Assembly (NCBI GenBank): GCA_963756895.1
Contig: CAVWPI010000007.1
Location: forward strand, 682,001 to 746,000
Length of the DNA: 64,000 bases
Direction: 5' to 3'
DNA from: DASUAS01 sp963756895
GTDB taxonomy: Bacteria > Actinomycetota > Acidimicrobiia > IMCC26256 > DASPTH01
The stretch's first letter is position 1. The number at the start of each line of letters is the position of its first letter. The notes under the pieces were generated by a model. The model saw only the letters and a list, made by a program, of their open reading frames with translations, was not told where the DNA came from and did no database searches. The position numbers were made by a program, and so were the translations under genes. This document shows, piece after piece, positions 16,741 through 29,855 of this stretch.

Positions 16741-18181
16741 ATGACATCGACCCAGACGACCCACTCCACGGACGGCCCGCCGTCCCCGACACCCGACCCG
16801 CACGCCGCCAGCCGGAAGCACTGGCTGTGGCTCGCGGCCATCGGCGTCTTCGCCCTCGCGGTGCGCGTGACCTGGGTGCTGGTCGCGCGGACGCGACTTC
16901 GCGCTGAAGGGCGACGACTTCTTCTACCACTGGCAGGCCAACGCGCTCGCCGACGGCATGGGCTTCCTCAATCCCCTCACGTGGAAGGCCCTCGGACGCA
17001 TCGATCCGAGCGGCGCGCACCCGCCGCTCTACTCGCTCTACCTCGCCGTCGTGTCCTGGTTCGGCGGCACGTCCCCCCTGGTGCATCGGCTGGCGTCCTG
17101 CGTGCTCGGCGCGGGCGGTGTCGTACTGATCGGCATGGTCGCCCGTCGGATCGCGGGCCCGCGGGCAATGCTGCTCGCGGCGTTCCTCGGCGCGGTGTAC
17201 CCGATGCTCTGGATCAACGACGGCATGCTCATCTCCGAGTCGATGTACGTGCCGTTGGTCGCGCTGACGCTGCTGTTCGCGTACCGACTGTGGGACTCGC
17301 GTTCATGGCTCGACGCCGCGGTCCTTGGAGGGGCGATCGGCCTGGCGGCGCTCACACGTCCGGAAGCGGTGATGCTCGTCGCGCTCGTGGGGGTCCCCTT
17401 CCTCTTCGTGAAGAGCACCGGCACCATCAAGCGCCGCATCCTCGTGGTGCTGCTCGTCGGTGTGACCTGTCTCGCGGTCATCGCGCCGTGGTGGGTGCGC
17501 AACCTGACCACGTTCGAGAATCCGGTGTTCCTCGCCACCGGCCACGGCAGCGTGTTGCAGAGTGCCAACTGCGACCAGACGTACTCCGGTCCGTTCGTCG
17601 GGTACTGGAACATCGAGTGCATCACCGCCGGGAGGCCACCGGAGAACCAGCAGCAACGCGATCTGTTGCACAGCAAGTCCTTCCCAGGGGTCGCGTACCT
17701 CCTCGCGCAGGACCCCCGCGACGAGTCGGTCGCCGACCTGCGAGCGCGCACGAAGGCGGTCGACTACATCGAGGACCACCTCACGCGGGCGCCGCTCGTC
17801 GCCGCGGCACGGGTCGGGCACGTGTGGGGCTTCTTCCGTGTTCACCAGGAGGTGGACCTCGACGTGTTCTTCGAGCGCCGCGGGCACTGGCCGTCGTGGG
17901 CGGGCACGTGGATGTACTACGCGCTGGTGGCCCTGTCGCTCTACGCGCTGGTGTGGATGCGCAAGCGCCGCATCCCGATCTCGCCGATGCTCGCAATCGT
18001 CGTGATGGTGACGTTCACGGCGGCGATCTCGATCGGCATCACGCGCTACCGCGTGGGTGCCGACGTGATGCTCGCGATCCTCGGCGGCGTCGGTCTCGAG
18101 GCACTCTGGCGCCTCATTCGGCCCGCGTCACCCACCCCTGCCACCACCCCCGACCGCGCACCGGAGCTCGTCGGTTCGTGA
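16741..18181 (+). CDS. GT-C-like membrane glycosyltransferase, 479 aa (frameshift near 16890)
   Basis: First membrane helix WLWLAAIGVFALAVRVTWVL, then an outer-loop acidic motif KGDDFFYHWQANAL, as in GT39/ArnT-like enzymes that use polyprenyl-phosphate sugars. About ten helices follow, with a long extracytoplasmic loop (about 260-350) containing three Cys (SANCDQTYS, IECITAG). One extra base near 16890 separates the first helix from the rest; the total 1441 bases equals 480 codons plus one. Its stop overlaps the next gene (GTGA). Context in the DPA operon suggests an arabinosyl- or related transferase; not proven by sequence. Confidence 0.75.
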
Positions 18182-19987
18182 CCCTCACCGACGCGGGGCC
18201 GCCGCCGGGCACGACGACCGAGAGCGGCGACCACGGGCGCGCCGCGGACGTCGATCACGACGCGTGGGAAGCGCCGGTCACGGTACGGCGCATCGCGCTC
18301 GAGACCCTGGTGGCTCTCGGCCTCGGTCTCGTCATGGCGATCGCCGTCACCTGGCCACTCGTGACCAAGCTCGGCCACGTGGGGCACGATGCGTTCGACC
18401 CTCGGTTCCAGGCGTGGACCATCGACTGGGTGCAGCACAAGCTCGGATCGCCCGGATCGCTGTTCGACGCCAACATCTTCGCCCCGGAGCCGCACACGCT
18501 CGCGTACTCCGACTCACTGCTCGGCATCGCGATCCCGCTGCTCCCCGCCCGGTGGCTCGGCGTGTCACCCATCGGCCAGCTCAACCTCGCGCTCCTGCTG
18601 TCGTTCGCGAGCACGTTCGCGTCGGGGTACCTCTTCGGGCACGTCGTCACCCGCTCGATCGTCGTCGGCGCGCTCGCCGGCGTCGCGTTCGCGTTCGGGC
18701 CGTTCGGTTCGGTGTCGAGCGGGGTGATCCATGCGACCGCGCACGCCGGTGTCGGCGTCGCCGCAGCGGCGGCGTGGTGGCTCGCCGACCGCGCCCGCGC
18801 CGACCGGCCGCTGCTCGCTCCGAGCGCGCTGCTCGCCGTCTCGCTCGTGTGGCAGGCCTCGGTCTCGTTCTATCCCGGCGCGTACGCGTTCGGTGCGGCC
18901 GCGGTGATCCTGCTCGTGCGCTGGCGTTCGCTCGGACGACGAGGCTGGCTCTGGGCCGTCGGTGCGCTCGCGGTTCGCGGGCGCGTGCGCGCTCGCCCTC
19001 GCGATCCCGTACCTCGAGGTGCGCAACGACCAGCCGGGGTTCAAGCGGACGCTCGCCGACCTCCCCCCGCTCGCCGCCGACTTCGGGGCGACCGATCCGC
19101 GCCTGTCCATCTGGGGATCGATCCTGGGCACGGGTGGCGGCTGGCCCATCTACGGCGAACCGGCGTTCCCCGGCCTGTTCCTCCTGCTCCTCGCCCCCAT
19201 CGGGGCGGTCGCGGGCTGGCGGTCGGCTCGACGCCGGCTCGCCACGATCGCCGCGCTCGCGCTCGTGCTCGTCGGACTCGCGCTGGGCCTGGGTGCGGGG
19301 CCGACCGGCTGGCGCCGGTACGCGCCGTACCGGCTCCTCTTCGAGTACGTGCCCGGGTGGGAGGCGCTCCGTGCCACCGGGCGGGCCTGGGTGGTGGGCC
19401 TCCTCGGCGTGGGTGTGCTCGCCGGCATCGGCGCGCTCGCGATCGGCGGCTGGCTCGCCCGGCGCTGCCACTGGCGCGCCCGCTCGGTGATCGGGGTGGT
19501 CGCCGCCGTCGCGCTCCTCGGCGTGCTCGCGGAGGGCTACGCGCCGTGGACCGCAGCCGACGGCGGCACCGTCGCCATCGCGGTGTCGCCCGTCGACGAA
19601 CGCCTCGCCGCGCTCCGGCCCGGCGGCGTGCTGTACCTCCCGGCGCTCGAGCAGGGTGCCGACGACGTGAGCGAGGCCCTGAGCGGCTTCCGCCAGGCCG
19701 AGAACGTCTACGGCACCACCGCGCACCACCGCATCACACCGAACGGGTACTCCGGGTTCTTCCCGTCGTCGTGGAAGCGCCTCTCACGTCAGATGGAGGA
19801 ACTGCCCGACGCAGCGACGCTCGAACGTCTCCGCGCGCTCGGCATCCGCTACGTCGTGGTGCGCGACTGGGCCGGGGGCACGGTGTGGGCTCCTCTGCTG
19901 ACGCCTGCCGATGCCGCGCCGCTGCGCCACCTCGGTACCTACGACGGTGACGTGCTCTACGAGGTGCCGGCACGGGGAAGCGGCTGA
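18178..19987 (+). CDS. Large GT-C-like membrane protein, 602 aa (frameshift near 18973)
   Basis: GTG start overlaps the preceding stop. After the first helix comes GHDAFDPRFQAWTIDW and FDANIFAPEPHTLAYSD, a loop shared by a widespread family of bacterial polytopic proteins thought to be glycosyltransferases. About eleven helices, then a soluble C-terminal domain of about 140 residues. An extra G near 18973 (CTCGCGGTTC) breaks the frame; the 1810-base span is 603 codons plus one. Second of three membrane enzymes in a row. Substrate unknown. Confidence 0.72.
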
Positions 19988-19994
19988 GTCGACC

Positions 19995-21596
19995 ATGGCG
20001 ACGAGTGCCAACCCACCGACGACCGTCGACCCCGGCGACACGGAGCCCACCGCGCGTCGCGGCCGCCCGTCGGTACCTGCGATCGCGGCGGCGCTGATCG
20101 TCGCCGCGTTCGCGTTCGCCGCGATCGTCTTCGTGTTCCGCGGTCGGCTCAACGGCGACGAAGGCTGGTACCTCTACGGCGGGCGCCTCGCCTGGCGCGG
20201 GCAGCTGCCGTACAAGGACTTCGCGTTCACCCAGATGCCGCTGACCGCGTACGTGTACGGCCTCCTCCAGACCATCACGCCCAGCGTGTTCCTCGGGCGG
20301 CTCACGTCGGTCGTGTTCGCGGTCGGTGCGGTCGCGTTGTGCACGCGCGTCGCGTGGCGCGAGGCCGGTCGCGCGGCCGCCATCGCCGTCGCGATCCTGT
20401 GCGTCGCCTTCCCCGTCGGCATCTACAACCTCACGCTGGTCAAGACGTATGCGCTCAGCGCCTTCATGCTCGCGGGCGTGCTCGCGTGCCTCACCGCGCC
20501 CGGCCGTCCCGCCCGAACGTGGACGCTCGCCACCGCGGCAGCATTCGGGCTGCTGCTGACGCGCACGACGGGGCTTCCCGTGACCGCGCTCGTCGTGCTC
20601 TTCTGCCTCGTCCGCGCACCCGATCGCGCGACCCGGCGGAGCGTCGCCTGGTGCACGCTCGCGGGGGTGGTCGTCACATTGGCGCTGCCGCTCACCGCTC
20701 CGAGCTCGGCGCGCTACAACCTGTTCACCTTCCACAACCTCCTCTGGCATGGGGCCGACGCCCGCACGAAGCTCGACGAGATCCTGAACACGCGCGTGGA
20801 GGACTGGCTGCGCGACTACCCCGCGTACGTCGTGCTCGCCGCGGCCGCGGTCGTCGCCGTCTGCGCGTCCGCTCGACTGCGCGCCTACCTGCGCCGGCAA
20901 CCCGGGGTGGCGATCGTCGCGCTCGGCATCGTCGGGATGCTCCTCGCCCAGCTCGTGGGCGGAGAGTGGGCGCCGGTCGAGTACTTCACGCCGGTCATCC
21001 CGGCGCTCCTCGCGGTGACGGTCGTGATGCTCGTGCAGGCGCTGCGGCCCGACGACGGCTGGACTACGCACCGGGCGCTCGCCGTCGGCGCGACGGTTGC
21101 AGTCGCGGCGGTGGCGATCGCCACGCTCGTGCATCCGGGAGTGAGCGAGTACTTCACCGGCCCCGACGACGCCGGCAGCGTGCAGGAGGCGGGACACATC
21201 GCCGACGTGCTCCGCGCGCACACCCGCGACGGTGACCTGGTGCTCACGATGTGGGCGCAGTCCTCCGGGCTGGAGTCGGGCCGCGACCAGGTCGACGGCG
21301 TCACCATGGGCGTGTTCTCGTACGAGGACCTCACCCTCCAGGAGGCGCGGGACTACCACTTCGTGAACCGCCCGATGCTGCGCTCCATGCTGCGGCGACG
21401 GACCCCCGCTGCGGTCGTCTTCACTGGCGTCGACGACCTCGTGTTCACCGGCCGGGGTGCCTTCTCGTCGGTGCCCGCCGACCCGGACGAGATCTTCGGC
21501 GAGCTGGACGGTCGCTACCGGTTGGTCGAGACCGCGCGGACCTACGGAGTGAACGAACCCACCTGGGTGCGCGTCTACGTGCGCGACGACCGGTGA
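19995..21596 (+). CDS. GT39-type membrane glycosyltransferase, 533 aa
   Basis: N-terminal helix, then RLNGDEGWYLYGGRLAWRG and PYKDFAFTQMPL, the acidic first-loop motif and following P-x-K-D pattern of PMT/ArnT-like GT39 enzymes. About ten helices, then a soluble C-terminal domain (roughly 400-533). Starts eight bases after the preceding gene, so co-transcribed. Enzymes of this class take the sugar from a polyprenyl-phosphate carrier on the outer membrane face. Intact frame, unlike its two upstream neighbours. Confidence 0.78.
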   Translation: MATSANPPTTVDPGDTEPTARRGRPSVPAIAAALIVAAFAFAAIVFVFRGRLNGDEGWYLYGGRLAWRGQLPYKDFAFTQMPLTAYVYGLLQTITPSVFLGRLTSVVFAVGAVALCTRVAWREAGRAAAIAVAILCVAFPVGIYNLTLVKTYALSAFMLAGVLACLTAPGRPARTWTLATAAAFGLLLTRTTGLPVTALVVLFCLVRAPDRATRRSVAWCTLAGVVVTLALPLTAPSSARYNLFTFHNLLWHGADARTKLDEILNTRVEDWLRDYPAYVVLAAAAVVAVCASARLRAYLRRQPGVAIVALGIVGMLLAQLVGGEWAPVEYFTPVIPALLAVTVVMLVQALRPDDGWTTHRALAVGATVAVAAVAIATLVHPGVSEYFTGPDDAGSVQEAGHIADVLRAHTRDGDLVLTMWAQSSGLESGRDQVDGVTMGVFSYEDLTLQEARDYHFVNRPMLRSMLRRRTPAAVVFTGVDDLVFTGRGAFSSVPADPDEIFGELDGRYRLVETARTYGVNEPTWVRVYVRDDR

Positions 21597-21653
21597 CCCG
21601 GGGGGCGATAGCCATTCTGATGCCCGACACCCCTCCGGTACCCTGATCGGACC

Positions 21654-25122
<3,469 letters not shown>

Positions 25123-25134
25123 CGTAGCCGTCGG

Positions 25135-25559
25135 GCAACGTCCGCGTCGCTGACGCCGCTCGGCTGGCGGGTCATCCATCTCGCAGCGTGGACGGACATC
25201 TCTCGGGAGTGGGGGTTCGGGAACGGGCGGCCAACACACTCCTCGACGCCGACGTGCCTGGGGACGCAGCCGGTGGCTTGGCGTGGCTCTATGGGGCGCA
25301 GGACCGTTTCGTGAGTTCCGTCGAGGCGCTCGATGACATCTCGGTCTTCGAGTTGCGCCCGGCGCATTGGGGAGAGTCTCTCCCCGCTGCGAACCTCATC
25401 ACGACGATGCTGACCGAGCATGTTCATCACATCGCGGAGATCGGCGCATTACGAGACCTGCACCGTGGCCACGCGTGTACTCGCCCGCGCTCCACCGAGA
25501 CTGCCCCACTGGCTGCGCCTGATGTCGTCACGCGTGCCGACATGGGTGTGGCTGCATGA
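25135..25559 (+). pseudogene. Remnant of a DinB-family protein
   Basis: Two frames together read like the middle and end of a DinB-like four-helix protein: LTPLGWRVIHLAAW and REWGFGNGRPT in one frame, then GGLAWLYGAQDRFVSSVEALDD, PAHWGESLP and HVHHIAEIGALRDL in another, with the switch near 25236. The N-terminal helix and a start codon are missing; the homology begins right after the metH stop. The C-terminal metal-site histidines are kept. Most likely a truncated relic, with a further indel or sequence error. Confidence 0.6.
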
Positions 25560-25597
25560 CACGCCAGAACGATCACCGCACGTGCCCAGAACGCCGG

Positions 25598-26134
25598 CTA
25601 GCTGTAGTCATCGTCCGGGACCGTTGGATAGTGCACCCAGGCGACCTGGTAGTCGGGTTCGGACAGCGCATCGAGAGTGACCACCACGACCACCGGGGCG
25701 GGGCACACGGCCCAGGCGGGGTGACGGGCGCTGGAGCGTCGCCAACCTTCTGCGACCAGGATTCCGAGCCGGGCGCCGCTTCTGGGGACGTAGTTTGCCG
25801 CGAGCTTGGCGATGTGGTGGTCGTCGGCTCGACCTCGCTGGGCTTCGATCACGGCGAACAATCGGTCGCGCGGATCGTTGATGCCGACGTCGGGGAACTT
25901 GCCCGCGACGTGGAGCTGGTGGATCGCGCAGTGGCTTGGTCGAGGAGGTGCCACGCCGAACTCGTCGCCCGTCGTCTCGGCGACGAGGGTGCCGAGGATT
26001 TCGTCCAGCGTCGCCGAGGTGTGCTCGGGAAGGTGCGCTCGACGTACGGCCTCGAGCAGAGCTCGCGCCCCGACGTTCGTGGCGAGGTGCTCAGTCCAGG
26101 CCCGTTCGGTGCTCTCGCGACGCACGAAAGGCAT
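25598..26134 (-). CDS. Possible PD-(D/E)XK-type nuclease-like protein
   Basis: About 178 aa from ATG 26134. The core PDVGIND...RLFAVIEAQ...DDHHIAKLAANY...GILVAEGW follows the order of PD-(D/E)XK domains of the type found in small restriction-like proteins (D, then E-x-Q/K, then a helix with His and Lys, then a beta strand). The lysine of ExK is Gln, a known variant. The N-terminal 60 residues are helical. No methylase or other restriction partner is adjacent. Start chosen at 26134 because the -10-like TACACT and a palindrome lie just upstream; an earlier ATG at 26167 would sit inside them. Confidence 0.5.
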   Translation of the reverse strand: MPFVRRESTERAWTEHLATNVGARALLEAVRRAHLPEHTSATLDEILGTLVAETTGDEFGVAPPRPSHCAIHQLHVAGKFPDVGINDPRDRLFAVIEAQRGRADDHHIAKLAANYVPRSGARLGILVAEGWRRSSARHPAWAVCPAPVVVVVTLDALSEPDYQVAWVHYPTVPDDDYS

Positions 26135-26139
26135 GCTGC

Positions 26140-26155
26140 ACACTGAGACAGTGTA
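26140..26155 (-). promoter_or_regulatory. Palindromic operator over the -10 of the nuclease-like gene
   Basis: ACACTG-AGA-CAGTGT (26140-26154) is a perfect 6-bp inverted repeat with a 3-base centre. On the reverse strand it covers TACACT (26155-26150), a good -10, 15 bases before the ATG at 26134. This arrangement suggests repression of the gene. Confidence 0.45.
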
Positions 26156-26407
26156 GACCGAACACACGTTCGTCGACAGTCCCGAACCCCTCCGCGCCAG
26201 AACTGCAGCACGGTCCTTCCAGTACCGGGCGCTGTGCGTGGCGCATGGCGAAGGTGTTCCGGAGATCTTGGGTTGCCTCGTGGGCGAGTTCCCCGACGAC
26301 CTCGGCGCGCCACGAGCTGGGCACCGTGTGGGCGCGTGTGCGCCGATTCCGCGTCCGCTGGGTAGGAGTACCGAGGTGAGGCCATTGGCCGAACGAAAGG
26401 CAGACGC
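26156..26407. other. Intergenic stretch without a recognisable gene
   Basis: About 250 bases between the divergent 25598 and 26408 genes. Open frames on both strands have no recognisable protein features. A GAAAGG Shine-Dalgarno for the 26408 gene is at the right end. Nothing else is seen. Confidence 0.5.
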
Positions 26408-26815
26408 ATGGACAAGCAGGCATCAAGCCCGACACCGCCCATCTATGCGAACGATGACACGCCGCCGGGTCTGGAAGTCAAGGCGCATCCCGTGCGGGTC
26501 GCGGTTGGTTCGCTGGGGACCGACGCAACGGTCGAGAGCGTCGCTCGGAATCTCGTTGCACACGGGGTTCCTGAAGACCGGATCCATTTTCTGTACGGCG
26601 ACGACGGGAGCGACTTCCTCGACAACCTCGGGAACTGGTTTACGCGGGCGATGAGTGAGCCCTGGTCGGCGGCGAAGGAACGTCTTGATGCCGGTGAGGC
26701 GATCGTCGGTGTCTTCGACGTAGACGACGAGGATTCGGGTCAGATTCGAGGCTTGTTGGAAGAGGCCGGCATCGTCCATGCGTCGTACTACGGGCAGTGG
26801 ACGAATCTCGAGTAG
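26408..26815 (+). CDS. Small conserved hypothetical, stress-protein-like
   Basis: A 135-aa soluble acidic protein. The core VRVAVGSLGTDATVESVARNLVAHGVPEDRI... reads as a beta-alpha-beta start followed by GIVHASYYG near the end, resembling the YflT/general-stress 17M type of small proteins, in which two strand-helix units flank a variable helical insert. The first 25 residues are Pro/Thr-rich and probably disordered. Identification is tentative; no enzymatic motif is visible. It stands alone, on the strand opposite the nuclease-like gene. Confidence 0.5.
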   Translation: MDKQASSPTPPIYANDDTPPGLEVKAHPVRVAVGSLGTDATVESVARNLVAHGVPEDRIHFLYGDDGSDFLDNLGNWFTRAMSEPWSAAKERLDAGEAIVGVFDVDDEDSGQIRGLLEEAGIVHASYYGQWTNLE

Positions 26816-27108
26816 TGACACTGGGGTGGGCCGTCAGCTCAGCTGGTCGGCCATCGTGACGATGCTCCTTCGGGATGTCGGCTGTTGATCGGCCTCGAGC
26901 GCAGGAGCCGCGGATGATGGATGTCTGCTGACGGCACTTCATACGATCGGCGTAGCGGCCCCTGCCAAGCCGTTGTAACTTCGTGGACCCTGAGCGCTCG
27001 ACGACCGCCCGGTGCACGAGACGTCGCACGGGCGCCTTGGAGAAGGACGGCAGCACGAGGAGTGATGAGGGCCGTGACCGTCGTGCTCCTCTCCGTGCCG
27101 GCAACGAG
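26816..27108. other. Intergenic stretch, no gene seen
   Basis: 293 bases between the stress-like gene and the 27109 membrane gene. No convincing ORF, RNA gene or terminator. It presumably carries the promoter of the downstream gene, but I see no well-spaced -35/-10 pair. Confidence 0.4.
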
Positions 27109-28707
27109 ATGTTGACGAAGACCACCAACCGGTTGCGTGCCACGGCGGCGTTCGGCTTCTTGCTGCTCGCCAGCCCGCTCGTGATCGGGGGGCCCGACGC
27201 CATCGTCCGCAACTTCACGGTCGACGACACCTACTACTACCTCCAGATCGCCCGCAACCTGGCCGACGGCTACGGCTCGACGTTCGATCGCGTCTCCGCC
27301 ACCAACGGCTACCAACTGGCCTGGCAGGGCTTCCTGGTCCCGCTCGCGTTCGTGTTCCGTGGTCGGGATGCCCTGCTCGAGGCGATGTTCATCGCGGTCT
27401 GCGCATCGGTCGCCGTCGCGGCGTACACGCTCGCACGACTGTGCGCCTCGCGGTGCGACGCCGAAGTCGATCGGCGCCTGGCGGCGTTCTTCGCGCTCGG
27501 CGCCGTCGTTCTGGTTGCGTTCAGCCCCTTGACCGGCCTGCTCACCGGGATGGAATCCGCGCTGACGTTCCTGGTGCTCGTCCTCTTCGCGCGGTCGCTC
27601 CTCGCTCTCGACGATCCGGACGACGTGGGAGGACGCAGAACGGCCCTGTGCTGCGTCTTCGCCGTCCTCCTCGTGCTCTGTCGACAGGACTATGTGATCG
27701 TGGCCGGCACGCTGGTTGCATCGCTGTTCGTCATCCGGATCCTCGGGCGTCGTCACGAACCATTGTCGATCGTCGTCCGTGAAGAGCTCCGGCGATCGCT
27801 CCCGGTGTTCGGCGCTGTCGTGTTGGGTCTCGTGGTCTCGTTCTCGCTCTACTTCGCGATCGACGGCACGTTCGTTCCGGTCAGCGGGCTCGTGAAGTTG
27901 CACCAGGGCGTTCCTCACGGACTCACGGGCTTCCTCAACCGATTCCTCGGTGCGCTCTTTCCGTTCGCCCGCTTCTGGGCGTCCAGCAACGCCGTCTTCG
28001 GCCTCATCGGAACGGCCGCCATGATCGTGCTCGCCGTGTTCGTCATCGCCAACCGCGACCACCTGCGGGCACCCCGACTCGCGCGGGCGACCATCACCGC
28101 GGCATGTGCCTTCGTCGTCTACTGCGCGTTCATGTCGCTCGCGGTCGGCCAGTTGCCTGCGTGGTACCTCGCCATCGCGGTCTACTTCTACGCGATCTTC
28201 GCGACGTGGATGGTCGTCGAGGTCAGAGCGAAACTCGTCGAGGCACGTCGGCGGCGTTCCCGCTCGACCGCCCTGCTCGCAGCCGCTGGCATCCTCCTCC
28301 TCGCCTGTTGCGTGCTGGCCTCCGCTCTCTCAGAGCGCTCGATTCCTGGCGTCTACGCCGCGCGGCGGGACCTCGGCACGAAGCTCGCGGAACGTGGTCC
28401 GGCCTCGTGCCGACTTGCTGCGTTCAATGCCGGGCAACTCGGGTACTTCTCGGGCGGACGGTTCATCGACCTCGACGGACTCGTCAACTCCAACAGCTAC
28501 CGGTTGCACGTGCTCGAGAAACCTCGGCGTCTCGAGGCCTTCCTGCGTGCGAATCACGTCGACGGCCTCGTTGACTACAGCTTCGGTTGGACCTCTCCCG
28601 TCCTGCACCACTACACGACGGTCGCGACGGTTCCGACCCAAAGGGGCACGAAGCCATTGCTCCTGCTCGCCGCCCGAGAGCGACGGCGCTCGGGGTGTCT
28701 GCTCTGA
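27109..28707 (+). CDS. Polytopic membrane protein, GT-C-like, 532 aa
   Basis: ATG at 27109. First helix FGFLLLASPLVIGG, then the outer-loop motif FTVDDTYYYLQIARNLADG with TNGYQLAW, which is the DDxYYY/TNG signature of a bacterial GT-C family. About eleven helices, with a soluble C-terminal portion (about 430-532) carrying three Cys. Not part of an obvious operon; flanked by accessory genes. Product and substrate unknown; the motif makes a polyprenyl-linked sugar transferase the best guess. Confidence 0.65.
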   Translation: MLTKTTNRLRATAAFGFLLLASPLVIGGPDAIVRNFTVDDTYYYLQIARNLADGYGSTFDRVSATNGYQLAWQGFLVPLAFVFRGRDALLEAMFIAVCASVAVAAYTLARLCASRCDAEVDRRLAAFFALGAVVLVAFSPLTGLLTGMESALTFLVLVLFARSLLALDDPDDVGGRRTALCCVFAVLLVLCRQDYVIVAGTLVASLFVIRILGRRHEPLSIVVREELRRSLPVFGAVVLGLVVSFSLYFAIDGTFVPVSGLVKLHQGVPHGLTGFLNRFLGALFPFARFWASSNAVFGLIGTAAMIVLAVFVIANRDHLRAPRLARATITAACAFVVYCAFMSLAVGQLPAWYLAIAVYFYAIFATWMVVEVRAKLVEARRRRSRSTALLAAAGILLLACCVLASALSERSIPGVYAARRDLGTKLAERGPASCRLAAFNAGQLGYFSGGRFIDLDGLVNSNSYRLHVLEKPRRLEAFLRANHVDGLVDYSFGWTSPVLHHYTTVATVPTQRGTKPLLLLAARERRRSGCLL

Positions 28708-28857
28708 GCCACGCTTGTGGTGCGGGGCTCTGGACGTCGCCCCACCGCGATCGGTATCGCACCCGACGAGCGGCGTCTCTTCAGCTGGCGGTTCTGAGGA
28801 CGCGATTCACCACCGGGGGCAGCATGAAATCCGCCGAGTCACGCTGGAGACCACGTG

Positions 28858-28885
28858 TAGGTTCACCTGAACCGACCCGCGGAGG
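28858..28885 (+). promoter_or_regulatory. -10 with overlapping palindrome and Shine-Dalgarno of the VOC gene
   Basis: TAGGTT (28858-28863) overlaps the imperfect palindrome GGTTCA-CC-TGAACC (28860-28873). GGAGG (28881-28885) lies just before the GTG start at 28891 and decides that start. Confidence 0.45.
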
Positions 28886-28890
28886 AATGG

Positions 28891-29256
28891 GTGAACCCAC
28901 GCCAGGTAGGCATCACGGTGGACTGCGATGACGCGGCACGGTTGGCGGAGTTCTGGGAGCACGTCCTGGGATACGCGCGTCGCCCGTGCGCGCCCGGAAG
29001 CCCGTACGTGACGATCGAACGAGGCGACGACAGCCCGGACGGGCCTCCGTTCGTGACCTTTCAGACCGTTCCGGAACCGAAGGCAGCCAAGGCCCGACTC
29101 CATCTCGACCTCTTCGTCGATCGAGCGCAGCAATTGGTCGACGACGTGCTGGCTGCGGGAGCATCGTTGGTCTCCCGCGTCGAGGCCGGCGAGTGGACGA
29201 CTCGTGTTCTCCGGGATCCAGCAGGCAATGAGTTCTGCGTCATCGGACCCGACTGA
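28891..29256 (+). CDS. VOC-family (glyoxalase-like) protein
   Basis: A 121-aa vicinal-oxygen-chelate protein: VGITVDCDDAARLAEFWEHVLGY at the N-terminus and LRDPAGNEFCVIGPD at the C-terminus are the paired beta-alpha-beta-beta-beta module ends of the glyoxalase-like family. HLDL in the middle supplies one metal ligand and the Glu of GNEFC another, but the first His of canonical glyoxalases is replaced by Thr (GITVD). Many relatives are of unknown substrate or bind antibiotics. GTG start fixed by GGAGG. Confidence 0.8.
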   Translation: MNPRQVGITVDCDDAARLAEFWEHVLGYARRPCAPGSPYVTIERGDDSPDGPPFVTFQTVPEPKAAKARLHLDLFVDRAQQLVDDVLAAGASLVSRVEAGEWTTRVLRDPAGNEFCVIGPD

Positions 29257-29399
29257 CTCGTCCGTCCACGCGAGGTGAGTCTCAGAGGTCGAGGAGCCCA
29301 CGACGGAGACGCACCCACCCGACGAGGATCGCGACCCCGCCAACGTGGCCGCCGTCCGGGGCTTCGCCGCCGAGGTGGCCGCCCAGTATGGCGGTGACC

Positions 29400-29855
29400 T
29401 CACCCGGATGCGTCGGGCAGCGTGCGCTCGAAGTAGTCGAGGCCTTGCGCCATGCCGTCGCGCCGGAACGCGTCGCGAATCTCGGCTGTGGGAAAGCCCG
29501 ACTCGACGATACGCAGGAGGGTTCCGTCTCCATCACTGTCGAAGGTGACCGTGACGTGGAGTTCGAACGGTTCGCCTTCCGCGGACGATCGGGGAGTGAA
29601 GCGGCTGGTGTAGACGAGGCGATGTGGTGGTTCGACCACTTCGAACGTGCCGTCTTCCTGGTATGCGTCGTCGGCCGATGGGCCCCAGCGCACGACGAAG
29701 GTCCCGCCGACCCGTAGATCGGTCTCGGCTTCGACCACCCACTCGTCTTCGTCGCCGCGATACCACGAGCGCCGTGCGTCGGCATCGACCCAGTGCCGGA
29801 ACGCGACCTCCGGTGTGACGCGGAGGCGTCGTTCGACGCGCATGTCGTCGTTCAT
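29400..29855 (-). CDS. SRPBCC (AHSA1-like) protein
   Basis: A 151-aa START-like protein, cotranscribed with the ArsR gene upstream, whose stop overlaps its ATG. RVTPEVAFRHWVDADARRSWY, GGTFVVRWG and FERTLPDASG fit the polyketide-cyclase/AHSA1 fold with a hydrophobic ligand pocket. ArsR-SRPBCC pairs are very common in actinobacteria; function is generally unknown. Confidence 0.85.
   Translation of the reverse strand: MNDDMRVERRLRVTPEVAFRHWVDADARRSWYRGDEDEWVVEAETDLRVGGTFVVRWGPSADDAYQEDGTFEVVEPPHRLVYTSRFTPRSSAEGEPFELHVTVTFDSDGDGTLLRIVESGFPTAEIRDAFRRDGMAQGLDYFERTLPDASG

Noticed and set aside
21597..21653. Cobalamin riboswitch before metH
   Set aside because: Only 57 bases separate the genes and no B12-box-like sequence is seen; the -10 is nine bases from the ATG.
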